A DNA stretch of 64,000 bases from Cordia subcordata (Eukaryota > Streptophyta > Magnoliopsida > Boraginales > Cordiaceae), in contig JAPTOF010000028.1 in the NCBI GenBank assembly GCA_028554755.1, positions 974,501-1,038,500 of the forward strand, read 5' to 3'. Below are positions 1 through 10,146 of the stretch, in pieces; the stretch's first letter is position 1, and every line of letters starts with the position of its first letter. Under the pieces are notes generated by a model, which saw only the letters and a program-made list of their open reading frames with translations, was not told the DNA's origin and ran no database searches. A program made the position numbers and the translations under genes.

Positions 1-813
1 AATGACCTTAGTGTCTAGAAAGTGGTGGTAAGGTCATTTTAGTCATTTTGGGAGCCAAAGGTAATTATGTCTTTCAGTCCCTCTACTAGCTATTACTTTA
101 TTAGATATATTAATTGAGGTAAATTAATTATGTAGATTGCTTATTTAAGATTTGAGTTTAAAATTAAGAAGGGATTTAATTATTTGTGTCTTTTTAATAT
201 AGCTCATGGATATCCTAATTAGATAAGCGAGGACCATATGGAAGATATTTAGTATATAAGGTAGAATATTTGGGATGGACCTTATTTGTGAAAAATATTT
301 CATTTCTAAAGGGACTAAGGAGAGGTATTATGGTGAAACATAATAATCTAGGAATCTTATTCTTATTAGAGTTGCTTTGTACTATAAATGGTACAAGATA
401 GGCATAGCCCATAAGAGAGAATAAGATATTTTCTTTGTAGTTGTGTGCAGGAATTTTCACACACTAGCACCAAAACATACACTAAATCCTATAACCTCAA
501 TTTAGCCTTAAATATTGCTTACCCACTATATAGCAAATTGTATCCTAGTATTAAAGCTTTGGAAATAAGGGAGAAGACCACAAGAAGGCTAATACAAGGT
601 AGGAGTTACACAAAAAAGGCTATTTTAGCATTTGGGTCACGCTATAAGGGTAATGGGTCTCAACTTTACTTTTGTTTTTGCTTGATTGTGATGCCCATGC
701 TTATGATAGATTATATTTATGCTATGTTTCTACTCCTTTTGTTGTTTATATGAACTTAATTTTTGAAAATTCAGTATAACAACTAGCTATGCGAATAATA
801 TCTAAATCTAAAA
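1..813 (+). repeat. 5' LTR of Copia element A, 5'-truncated by the window edge
   Basis: This stretch aligns along its length with 27911-28694, the distal part of the complete LTR at 26886-28694, and more loosely with the solo LTR at 60334-62077. Shared blocks include the segment beginning GGTAATTATGTCTTTCAGTC and the end around 790-813. The left part of the LTR lies outside the window. The end is placed at 813 because a primer-binding-site-like sequence follows, and because the same position in the other two copies ends in AACA. Here the terminal AACA has decayed to AAAA. Confidence 0.8.
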
Positions 814-815
814 AG

Positions 816-827
816 TGGTAATAAAGC
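816..827 (+). other. Primer binding site of element A (decayed, tRNA-iMet type)
   Basis: TGGTAATAAAGC lies two bases after the LTR end. It matches the common plant Copia primer binding site TGGTATCAGAGC at 9 of 12 positions. Its place right after the LTR is the main support. Confidence 0.6.
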
Positions 828-1232
828 TGAGGTACAAGATTGCGTAATAAATCAATAGAAAATGTAATAATCTTATAGGTGACAAGATTTATGTGTTTCT
901 ATAATGGATTTGTTGGTGGGGCTAACCTTTATGGTTGCAGCACGTGTGTGATTTTGGTCCTAATTGATGGTTTGAATATATGGTTTTATTTTCTTCCATA
1001 GAAAGCATATGTAGCTTCAATTTGAAAGAAGCATAAGAATAGAAATTGGCTTGTGTTTTGGTGGCCAAATTTATGTTTGTTGTCATAGATGAAGGTTTTC
1101 TATGTAATTCCTTATAATGATTCGATTCAAAAAAGCTGACACGCATGAAGTTCGAGGCAATTTTGGAGTAGCTAGTTGACTGAGCCAATCGGCCGATAGG
1201 AGTCCCAGGCACGACCAATAGAATCAGGAGCT

Positions 1233-1340
1233 TTCTGGAAGTGCTAATCGACCAGTAAGAGGCTCTTACTCGACTAGCTAGGATACTGATTCACTGGAAG
1301 TGCTAATCAACCAACAAGTTGATCAGGCTCGACTAGTAGC
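1233..1340 (+). repeat. Imperfect direct repeat in the leader of element A
   Basis: Two units of roughly 45-50 bp begin with CTGGAAGTGCTAATC and end with CTCGACTAG. They share the TCGACCA/CGACTAG flavour also seen in the GC-rich palindrome blocks of element E. The function is unknown. Confidence 0.55.
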
Positions 1341-2789
1341 AACAATTTTGCAGCAGAAGCTTGATAGCATTCTAATTGCTTTGGGCTTTAAGCCTAGAAT
1401 GTTATTACAAGAAGCCATCGATTAGGGGCCATTTAATTTTGCTATAGATTATTATTTTGTGATATTTGCATGTTTGATTGTATGTATGGATTATTACAAT
1501 GTAATCAAATAGCAACATCTCCACCTAAGTAGGGTTTAAAATTGGCTAACCCTTAGGATCTTGTTTGGCTTGAGTTTGATAAGTCTCTCGAGATTGCTTA
1601 GGCTAATTATTCAATAATTAGAGATCCTAAAGAGCATATATGAAATTGGTTATGGGCATTAGTTGTTTCCCACACTAATTAATCAACGGATTTATCTAGA
1701 TAACTTAAGCACATCAAACTATGGATTTTTGTAATCTGGACTTAGGTTTAACTCTTTATTTTAGTACATGGTGACTTAGTAACACAGAGAATATTTTGAT
1801 TCAAAGGGGTATTTTGAGCTCAAGCAAAATACCGTAGCTAATAAAGAAAGTCAAATTGCCAACTTATAGATTCGTTAAAAGCCCAAGATTAGGTTGAATA
1901 TATTTGAGTATCATGAAATGCTTTAGAAACACAAAGTTGAATCTTAAAGCTTAAAATGTGTTAGTGAGTTTGGCTATCTCGTCCGTGAAGTTCTTCCCTA
2001 AAAATACCTAATATAATGTTGACAAGAATGGCTATCTCGTAGAAGGACCCAAATTCTGGAGGCTTTTGATTCAAAGGTGATATTTAGATCTAAAACATAT
2101 GGAACCAAGATAAATAGATAAAAACCCTTCAAGGTCAAAATATTGAGTGGGAAAGGGGATTAGAAGCCTCACAGCCTTCCATGTTTGGTTCATGCTAAGG
2201 GTAAATGGCATTAACCTCTCCCATTAGAGGGTGTTACAATTACTTAGTTTTAGTAAGGTAGACTTAACGTGTACATTCATATGGGCATTAATAAGGTTTG
2301 AAATCCCATCGATAGAGTTTATCATTATAGACCATCTAACGGCATGTGGGTACGAGTCATTACCCTATCGAAGGGCTCAAATCCAGAACGTAATGGGGAA
2401 TGAACACTAAGGAGTGGTTAAATACACTCAACTCGAATCATGGATTTGATCACACTATTGGTAGAGGCCCTTAGGCGATTTGAGAGGCCAAACAAAATAG
2501 TGATTGGATACCGTTAGATAATGTCTATCTAGATAAGCTTTATCCAAATAGGCTAAAGCCTAATTCGACTATTGATTTGTTCGACCATGTCATCCATGGA
2601 GTTCAAAGTTGATAGAGTTGAGACACTATTACATCATAATAGTTTGAGGGTTTATCTACTAAATGGCAAATGATGTAAAAATGCTTGATGTATGTTATTT
2701 TCCAATGTTACATACATATCATACTTGTATCACATCATATTTCTCATTCATTTGCAATATCATTATGTGTGTATCCAATATACAATAAA

Positions 2790-3680
2790 ATGTCGTGTAG
2801 TTCCTCCAGTGGTTTCGCGGGAATTCTCTACGACAATAAGCTAACCGGCCTAAACTATGTTTTTTGGAAGAGTAACTTGAACAAAGTACCCAATAAAGAT
2901 GGGTACAAGTTTGTCCTTATCCAACCCTATCCCTGGATAGGAATCAGTTCTATTAATACCGAACAAGATGCTAAGAAGAATTGGAAAAGAGCTAATGCTA
3001 TAGTTAAGAGCTATATATTAGCATCTTTATCCAATAGTTTACTGATACAGCACAAGGGTACGAGGACTGCTGCAGAAGTCATGACCTCATTGTCTAAAAT
3101 ATTCAAAGACATTAGCAGGTCTACTAGGCAAGCTACTATAATGGATAACTTTAGCATTATTGAGATCCTAAGTGCTCAAATTGACATTATAGCTCAAGTT
3201 GAGATGATACTCGAGACACTACCTAAAGCTTTTAAGTTCAAGCTGACTTTTGAGTCAAGCAAGTTGAACTAGGCCCTTTATGATTTATTGAAGTAGCTTT
3301 AGGAAGTAGAGTCTATCATTTAACATGAGGCCCAGGTTTCTGTTCCTAAAGTTAAACCTTTTGGTACTGTTCAATTTAGTGATAAGTAAAACAATTGGAA
3401 CATGGAAAGAAACAGCTAGATAGTGTCGAGCAATAGCAAGATACTAGTCCCAGAAAGAAACGAAAGAGGATTACAGATGACTAGCCCAAAGAAAAATGTT
3501 TTTAGTGCGGTCTGTAAGAGCACTAGAGAATGCATTATCTTGTATACCTAGCCAAGTGCTACAAAGATATAATCTTCACTTCTCACGATGAAACCCTTAC
3601 TATGGTTAGTCTTACTTATGAGTAGGCCTTGAGCTGATAGACATAATTGTTGTCTCTTGTAGAGGTTTCAGGAGACGTGG
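2790..3680 (+). pseudogene. Copia gag remnant of element A
   Basis: The product would be the retrotransposon coat protein. The reading frame starts at the ATG at 2790 (residues MSCSSSSGF), because the following residues match the Copia gag N-terminal pattern (LTGLNYVFWKSNL, then LETLPKAF about 140 residues on). An upstream ATG at 2685 only adds an unlikely leader. The region before IEILSAQID looks shortened by about 20 residues against the family. From 3270 the frame has six stops, all TAG or TAA. A zinc-knuckle remnant (pattern K-C-F-x-C-G, E-H, R-M-H) is visible near 3493-3535 in another frame, with its last cysteine replaced by histidine. It is clearly non-functional. Confidence 0.75.
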
Positions 3681-3689
3681 ATAAGAAGT

Positions 3690-4486
3690 GAGGAAGCATT
3701 ACTTTCAGAATGTGTAGTAAGAAAAATTATAGGCTTATGTAGTGGGAGTTACATAATGTTTGGATATTGTTATTGATATTTATGTTCTGAACATGCAAAA
3801 GGACTTTGTTCTAGACTTCACGAACATTGTATTTTCTATTCTAGATTGAATATCAATAAACATAGAAATGCTTGTTATTCGGTAGAATACCTAATCATTT
3901 AACAATATCCTATTGCACTATCACTGTATAATATAGAGCAATAATTGATACATAGAAGGATATTTTCTCCGACCAATAACACTTTGGACATACTCATGCA
4001 TAAGACATCTTGTTTAAGGCTTGATAAGAAGTTATTTGAATTTGGGCTACCCCCCTCATTAGACTTCGAAGACATAGCTTCTAATCTTGTCTAGGGGACA
4101 TCTTATCTAAGAGCATAACAAGAAGTTAGTCGAGTTTGAGCTTTACAGCTTACTAGTTCTCGAAGATGTGACTTCTAATGATCTTGTCTATAAAGGAAGA
4201 TGACTTATAAAGGTCCTTTCTTCTCTGGATGACAAAGGGTTCTGATTCATATTAGAGCAAACTAATTCGTAAGGTTTTGAGTACAAGTTTTGACTAGATA
4301 TTACTCAAAGTAACAAATTTGTACATCTAATGCCACATAAATTTCTAGTGGTTTGAGACTCAGGTGAAGAAGAAATTAGATGAATACATTAGATCCTTTT
4401 TTATCTTGATCAAAGATGAATAAGCCTCACATGCAAGCTGAAGGGGATACCTCGTAGATTATGGATTGTGATTTAGTAATCTACAT
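3690..4486 (+). pseudogene. Element A protease / pre-integrase / integrase remnant (first part)
   Basis: Weak similarity to Copia pol survives in fragments. A GAG-pre-integrase-like end (KMTYKGPF) lies near 4195-4225, and an integrase-core-like phrase (VKKKLDEYIRS) near 4365-4400. Numerous stops and frameshifts are present. The sequence is cut at 4486 by the insertion of element B and resumes at 25260, within the integrase region. Identification rests on order and short motifs, so exact domain limits are uncertain. Confidence 0.5.
4482..4486 (+). other. Target-site duplication of element B, left copy (TACAT)
   Basis: TACAT directly precedes the LTR start TGTTGACATT and recurs at 25255-25259 after the 3' LTR of B. 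A perfect 5-bp duplication fits LTR-retrotransposon integration and shows that B inserted into element A. Confidence 0.8.
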
Positions 4487-5873
4487 TGTTGACATTAGCT
4501 ATCATGTTGATTATGTTTTGATGATGAAAACTAGATTTCTTGTTGAATATATGATTACAAGTTTGTGCTTGTGATGAATGTTTATGATAATGGATTATGA
4601 GGTTTGGATGAATGGCACATGTAGATAAAAAGTAAATGATTACTTTGAGAACTCAAGTTTCTTTCTATTGGTTCCAATGAATTGTTTGAGTCTTTGAGGA
4701 ATTGTGTTATGCCTATGCCTTGGAATAATCATCTACCATCTTGAACATTGAAAATTACTGATATCAAGTGGTAAGGTGACATAAGGAAGGAAACAAAAGA
4801 CATAAGGGAAGCGACCATAGATGATCATTGTAAATATGTCTTGGTTTTTACCTTCTAGTTCTCTTTCTCTCTCTCATTTAAAATTGAGATATTATATGCC
4901 TAAGCCTGTTTTCTAAATGTTTTTGTGGTTCGCAAAGTGTTTTCATGCTAAAATGGCTTTACATTTGTCTTTAAGGTGATAGGTCATATTTTTCTTATAA
5001 AACTATTTTTTAAGTATTGCTGGGCTAGCCTTGCTAGGGTACTTGTTGTGTTTTTACCTCACCCGATAGAAAGTTTTTAAAGGTTTTTTTTGCTCTTGTT
5101 AGGGTACCGGACATGATCTACCTCACCCGGAGCTTGTCGGGGGCACCTTGCCGGTATACCGTACGAAGAAAAATCCACCTGGAAGTTTTAGTTTTCAGAT
5201 TTTTTAACTAGTCGCTAGATGTATGATTTTCATCCTATTTTTTCTACAACAATCAAAAACTCTTATTTCGGTTATAATCTTTGTGTCTAGTAGCTATTTT
5301 TCAAAAAAAGCAATCTTTAGTCTTTTGACAAGAACCCATGATTTGAGAGTTTCAAAGTTTGAAAAAGCAAAAAAAGAAAAAATAGAGAGAGCAATACAAG
5401 AAGAGCGTTTACATTCTTCAAGACATTAATAGGTCTTGTATTGTATATCAAATCCAACTTGTAATTTACACTTTTCAATATCTTTATCTTAAAAAATTGG
5501 GTTTTGGGTAGATTAGCCTTGTGGGTTTAAAATTCAAAAACAATTGCAAGTAGGTTTCTTGACTTCAGGTTGAAATCAAAGTTGTGAAGGTTAGTTTTTG
5601 AGCTTAGCCAGCTTGTGAAATGCTTAAGTTTTAGTAGAGTGGTTTGGAAATCCTAGGGTGGGAAGCCTTAGATAGAGAATATAAGCTTGGTGGCCGAACC
5701 ACTATAAATTGGCATGTTCTTTAGTTTTCTTCGTGTGTTTTTGCTTGAATCACACTATCCAATTATTGTTATACGCTTCTACAATCAATGCAATTAAAAA
5801 ATCTTCATTATTTGGAAAACAAGGAATTTTCAAGCTTTATTCACCCTTCTCTAGAGCTAGCTTGCCACTTATA
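4487..5873 (+). repeat. 5' LTR of element B
   Basis: It starts TGTTGACATT and ends CCACTTATA, and pairs with 23849-25254 over its whole length. The right edge is set by the primer binding site two bases downstream and by the matching end of the 3' LTR before its TACAT duplication. It contains a GC-richer block near 5020-5165 with repeated CACCCG motifs. Confidence 0.85.
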
Positions 5874-5875
5874 AG

Positions 5876-5887
5876 TGGTATCCGAGC
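5876..5887 (+). other. Primer binding site of element B
   Basis: TGGTATCCGAGC differs by one base from TGGTATCAGAGC, the tRNA-iMet-type site usual in plant Copia elements. It sits two bases after the 5' LTR. Confidence 0.8.
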
Positions 5888-6556
5888 TTGGTCATGGGAG
5901 GGTAGACTAATCGTCTTGTAAGAGGTTCGATCATGGAAAGCTAGTCTTCTACATTTGATGAAGGATTTTCACCATTCAAGTCACCAAGTTCCGATGGAAT
6001 CAACTATTCATATTGTCAATGTCGAATGGAGATTTAAATCCAATCAGTTGATTGTGGGCTTTGGAAATTGGTTGAAGATGGTCTACACGTGCCTACAAAA
6101 GTCAATAACGATAGGACTAATATGCTAAAGAAGAAGAATGAGTTGACCAATGAAGATAGAGCTAAACTCACAAAGAACTCAAAGGTACTTAACATTATCT
6201 ATTGTGCTTTAAATGAGACAAAATATAGTTAGGTTCATAATTGTGAGTTGGCTAAAGAAGTTTGGGATATGCTTGAGGGGGCATATCAAGGTACTAACTA
6301 AGTTAAAGATACTAAGATTGGGTTGTACATTCATGAGTATGAGATGTTTAAGATAAAGCCTAGTGAAACACTTAATAAGATGCACCAACGATTTGCTAAA
6401 ATCATCAATAACTTGAGCACTTTAGGCAAAAAGTACCCAAATGATGAATTGAATAGAAAGATACTACTTTCTTTGCCCAAAGGGTACAATCCTAAAGTTA
6501 CTTCCATTAAAAAGTCCAAGAACTTGTCTTCTATGATAGTTCATAAGTTGATTTGC

Positions 6557-6561
6557 AACAG
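6557..6561 (+). other. Target-site duplication of element C, left copy (AACAG)
   Basis: The matching copy is AACAT at 7740-7744, with one mismatch. Joining the flanks at one copy gives an uninterrupted gag frame of element B, which supports the boundaries strongly. Confidence 0.7.
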
Positions 6562-6994
6562 TGATGCAACCCAAAATTTTATTATTTTAGTTAGTTATTA
6601 AAATTGGTTAGGATTTAGGATTTGTTATTTTTTTATTGAGTCCTAGTTATATTAGTTATTTGTTATTGAGTCCTAGTTATATTAGGATTAGTTTATTACC
6701 TATATTGTTATAGAAAGGGTTGGTAGAAATTTTAGTTTTCTATTTAGTTTTAGTTTTCTATTTAGTTTTGGATTCCTATTTTGTGATAGTTTTCTAGTTA
6801 GTTTTAGATTCCTAGCCTATATATAGGGGTGAAAGCTTTCATTGTTACAAAACTTTTTTAGAGTTATTCAATTGTATTTTATTCTCTCTCCTAGGGTTTA
6901 TTATCTTAAGGATTTCTTGGCTATTTCGACCTTGAAATTGAGCTCTTTGATTTTCCTTCTTTCTCACTATGTCCTCCAAATTTCCACTGCGTTA
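6562..6994 (+). repeat. 5' LTR of element C
   Basis: It begins TGATGCAACCCAAAATTTTA and ends CCACTGCGTTA. It is near-identical in plan to 7304-7739. A promoter-like CTATATATAGG motif occurs near 6819-6828, fitting LTR-driven transcription. Confidence 0.8.
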
Positions 6995-6996
6995 GT

Positions 6997-7008
6997 TTGT
7001 ACTAGAGC
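6997..7008 (+). other. Primer binding site of element C
   Basis: TTGTACTAGAGC matches 9 of 12 bases of TGGTATCAGAGC and sits two bases after the LTR. Confidence 0.55.
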
Positions 7009-7039
7009 AAGGTTTTTCTTCAACTAATCTCAAGTTTAC

Positions 7040-7243
7040 GATGCCTCCAAGGTGAGAAAGAGGTCGTGTTGTAACAACTGGAGTTCTTTCCCCTGATCAA
7101 CAACAACGAGATGGAGAAATACAAGAGTTGAGAAGACAAGTTGAAGCCTTATCCCAGTGCCTTGGACAATTGAAAACTCCAATTCATGATGAGTCGAAGG
7201 AAGAGATGTCTCCAAGTCAAGCATCTCGTTCTATATTAGGGTG
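7040..7243 (+). pseudogene. Gypsy gag N-terminal remnant inside element C
   Basis: From the ATG at 7040 the frame reads MPPR, a stop, then ERGRVVTTGVLSPDQQQRDG and a helical EIQELRRQVEALSQCLGQLK segment before a terminal stop at about 7241. Basic MPPR starts followed by a QQQRD and coiled-coil segment are usual for plant Gypsy gag. About 65 residues remain of a protein normally several hundred long. I infer that C is a deletion derivative of a full Gypsy element. Confidence 0.6.
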
Positions 7244-7303
7244 ATTTAGTGGACCATGGTGGTGAAAAACTCGAGGACGAGTTCTTTCTCCACCTGGGGA
7301 GAC

Positions 7304-7739
7304 TGATTCAGTCCAAAATTTTATTATTTTAGTTAGTTATTAAAATTGGTTAGGATTTAGGTTTTGTTATTTTTTTTTATTAAGTCCTAGTTATATTAGT
7401 TATTTGTTAGTAAGTCCTAGTTATATTAAGATTAGTTTATTAATTATTTTGTTATGGAAAGAGTTGCTAGAAATTTTAGTTTCCTATTTAGTTTTAGTTT
7501 TATATTTAGTTTTGGATTACTATTTAGTGTCAGTTTCCTATTTAGTTTTAGATTCCTACACTATATATAGGGGTGAAAGCTTTAATTGTTGCAAAATTTT
7601 TTAGAATTATTCAATAATAGTTTATTTTATCTCCCAGGGTTTATCATTTTGGGGATTTCTTGGCTAATGTCAGCCTTAAAATTGAGTTTCTTGATTCTCC
7701 TACTTTGTTGTTTATGTTTTCCAAATATCCACTGCATTA
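7304..7739 (+). repeat. 3' LTR of element C
   Basis: It begins TGATTCAGTCCAAAATTTTA after the purine tract and ends CCACTGCATTA, followed by the duplicated AACAT. It carries the same CTATATATAGG box (near 7560) as the 5' copy. Confidence 0.8.
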
Positions 7740-8839
7740 AACATGAAAATAGAGGAGCTTGTGCTTAATCAAGAGAGGCTTAAAGATGAGGAGGAAAAGA
7801 AAATTACGAGGTCTCTTGGATTCAAGGCTATTGAAGAAGATGTTGAAGAAAATAATAGGGAAAGTGATGATGATATGGCTATGATAGCTAGAAACTTGAG
7901 AAAGTTCATGAGGATGAGAAAAATGAAGAAAAGAGACTCTTGCAAAAAGAAAGGAAAGGAGAAGGTTGATGAAGAAGTGATTTGCTTCAATTGCAAGAAG
8001 CTAGGATACTTCAAAGCCAAATGTCCCAAGCTTGTGAAGAATGGAAAAACAGCAATGCAAACAACATGGGTTGAAGCTAATTCAAGTGATAAGACTAGAA
8101 GCGATAGAGATCAAGAGTAGTTAGCAAATTATGTGTGCTTCATGGCCGAAAGTAAGGTAAGCATTAATTCTCCTAGTTCATCTAGTAATAATAATCCTTT
8201 AATTCCTTATGAAGATGAGATAAGTGAAGATAAATGGCATTGTATTGCACTTGAACTTTGTGACAATCTTTCTAAAATGTTTGAGAAAAAACAAAGAATT
8301 CAAAAGCAGACTAAGGATCTTCAAAATGAAAATCATCCTTTGAAACTAAAAAATGAGAATTTGAAAAATGAAGTTGATGTTTTTATAGATGCCTTCAGAA
8401 AGGATATGCTTTTGGAAGATGATGTTTCTTATTTGAGAAAAGAAAATAAGGATTTGGCAAAGGTTGTTAAAAAATTTACAAAAGCCAAAGAAACATTTCA
8501 TGTTTTGCTTGAGAACAAGGCTTTTGGAAAAAAAAGATATTGGTTTTGACCCATCTACATCCAAAGTTTTTCACAAAAACACTTCTATTAAAAGTTCTTC
8601 AAGTAGTAATGCATCTACATCTTATATGAGACATGATTTGAAATTTTTGAGCAAAAGTCATTCATATGTCATGTGTATTTATTATGAAAGAGAGGTATAC
8701 CTCTACTAGATGCAAAGAAAAAAAGTGACATGAGTTGGAAACACTTATACCATAATAGAAAAGGCCTAAATAGGCTATTAAAAGAGCTAACCTGCAAGAA
8801 CCTAACAAAAATTGGGTACCTAAACTCAATGATTACTTT

Positions 8840-10146
8840 GATTGTAGGAAAATAAGCTTGGCAATTGATAGATATTGGATATGTGTTCAAAGTGTATAAC
8901 AGGAAATGCGTCATTATTCATTGATTTAAAGCAAGGAAAAGGTAGTGAAGTAACATTTAGAGATGTTTCAAAAGGAAAAGTACTTGGAAAAGGAAGTATT
9001 GGAATCAAAGGATCAATCGCCATCAAAGATGTGCTTTATGTAGAAGGTTTGCAATTCAATTCACTCTTTATTAGTCAATTGTGTGATAATGATTTTGATG
9101 TAACTTTTAAATCTAATACATGTTGTGTGATAAAAGATGGAAATAATGTGTTTGTTGCAAAACGTATAAGCAATGTGTATGTGTGTGATTTATATGATCT
9201 TGTATGCCTAAATGTAAAATGTTTGTCTGATGTTGATGATAAAATGTGGCTTTGGCATAGACGTTTCCAACATGCTAGTATGAATTTGCTTATGAAATTG
9301 AATAAAAAGAATCTTATTGATGGATTGCCCAATGTGAAATATGTGAAAGATACTCTATGTGATGCTTGTGAACTTAGGAAACAACATAAAGCTAATTTCA
9401 AACCAATTAACAGAGGCATTACCACTAAAGCTGTGGAACTTGTTCATATGGATTTATTTGGACCTATGAGTGTTGCTAGTCTTGGCAGTGTATGCTACGT
9501 ATTTGTGATTGTTAGTGATTATAATAGATATATATATATAAAAGTGAAAATTTCAATGAATTTGCAAAGTTTTGAAAAAGAGTGTAAAATGAGAAGGGAT
9601 ATTTTATAAAAAAGCATTTATAGTGATAATGGAAAAGAATTTGTGAATGCTTCTTTTAATGAGCTATGTGACTTACACATCATTGAGCATACTTTTTTGG
9701 CTCATCGCACACCTCAACAAAATGGGGTTGTTGAATTGAAAAACCAATCTATTCAAGAAATGGCAAGAACAATGTTGAATGAACATGGATTGTTTACATA
9801 TCTATGGGCTAATGTGGTCAATACTTCTTGCTATGTTCTTAATCGTGTGTTGATTAGACCATTCTTGAAGAAAATGTCTTATGAGCTTTGGAATGAAAGA
9901 AAGCCAAACATTGCATACTTCAAGGTCTTCGGATATAAGTGCTATATTCTCAATACAAAAGACAACCTTGGTAAGTTTGATTCCAAATCTCATGAAGGTG
10001 TCTTTGTAGGATATTCTACTAGAAGAAAAGCATATAAAGTTTTCATTAAACAAGAGCGTACTATTAAAGAATCTATGCATGTAAAGTTTGATGAAACTAA
10101 CCTTTTTCAGTCAAGAAAGGACAATGATGATGTTTTAAGTGAATGA
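8840..10146 (+). pseudogene. Element B protease, GAG-pre-integrase and integrase
   Basis: The protease site survives as LDMCSKCITGN near 8871-8905. The family pattern is L-D-S-G-C-S-K-H-M-T-G, so the residues after the catalytic Asp are damaged. The GAG-pre-integrase domain follows (WLWHRRFQHASMNLL near 9250; CDACELRKQHK near 9358). The integrase core follows with first Asp in VHMDLFGP (near 9445), second Asp in YSDNGKEF (near 9625) and Glu in QQNGVVELKN (near 9715), so the D-D-E triad is still readable. A TAA at 9607 and frame breaks separate the pieces. The C-terminal part continues to YFKVFGYKCYILN and beyond. Confidence 0.8.

Larger units (their letters stand above)
814..2789 (+). other. 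Long leader of element A, non-coding
   Basis: About 2 kb separates the primer binding site from the gag start, and I see no reading frame I trust in it. It holds an imperfect direct repeat beginning CTGGAAGTGCTAATC at about 1233 and again at about 1295, each ending CTCGACTAG. Inside the first copy a short hairpin has arms AGTAAGAG and CTCTTACT. Repeated phrases such as GGCTATCTCGT (around 1971 and 2029) and TTTGATTCAAAGG (around 1797 and 2066) suggest old duplications. The region could contain an unrecognised older insertion. Confidence 0.5.
6562..7739 (+). mobile_element. Element C: short non-autonomous Gypsy-derived LTR element
   Basis: Two 433-436 bp repeats (6562-6994 and 7304-7739) flank only about 310 bp of internal sequence. 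That interior starts with a PBS-like site, encodes one gag-like fragment and ends in a purine-rich tract (CTGGGGAGAC) right before the second LTR. It has no pol, so it must have been mobilised by another element's enzymes. It resembles TRIM-like or small LARD-like deletion derivatives, with LTRs longer than typical TRIMs. Confidence 0.85.
5933..8709 (+). pseudogene. Gag of element B, split by element C
   Basis: The frame starts at the ATG at 5933 just after the primer site. It runs with in-frame stops (one near 5942, others before 6323) through a UBN2-type gag domain: YIHEYEMFKIKPSET, then KKYPNDELNRKILLSLPKGYNP, about residues 130-190. It breaks at 6561 where element C sits and resumes in the same frame at 7743 (MKIEELVLNQERLKDEEEKK). 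A zinc knuckle CFNCKKLGYFKAKC (CX2CX4-X-X4C, usual His replaced by Tyr) lies near 7983-8025. A single TAG at 8118 interrupts a coiled-coil rich C-terminal part. A one-base slip in the A-run near 8530 shifts the frame for the last serine-rich stretch. It would have encoded the virus-like particle protein and is no longer functional. Confidence 0.8.

Noticed and set aside
781..781. End of the element A LTR at TATAACA
   Set aside because: Homology with the other copies continues 32 bases further. The primer site at 816 and the solo-LTR duplication place the end at 813.
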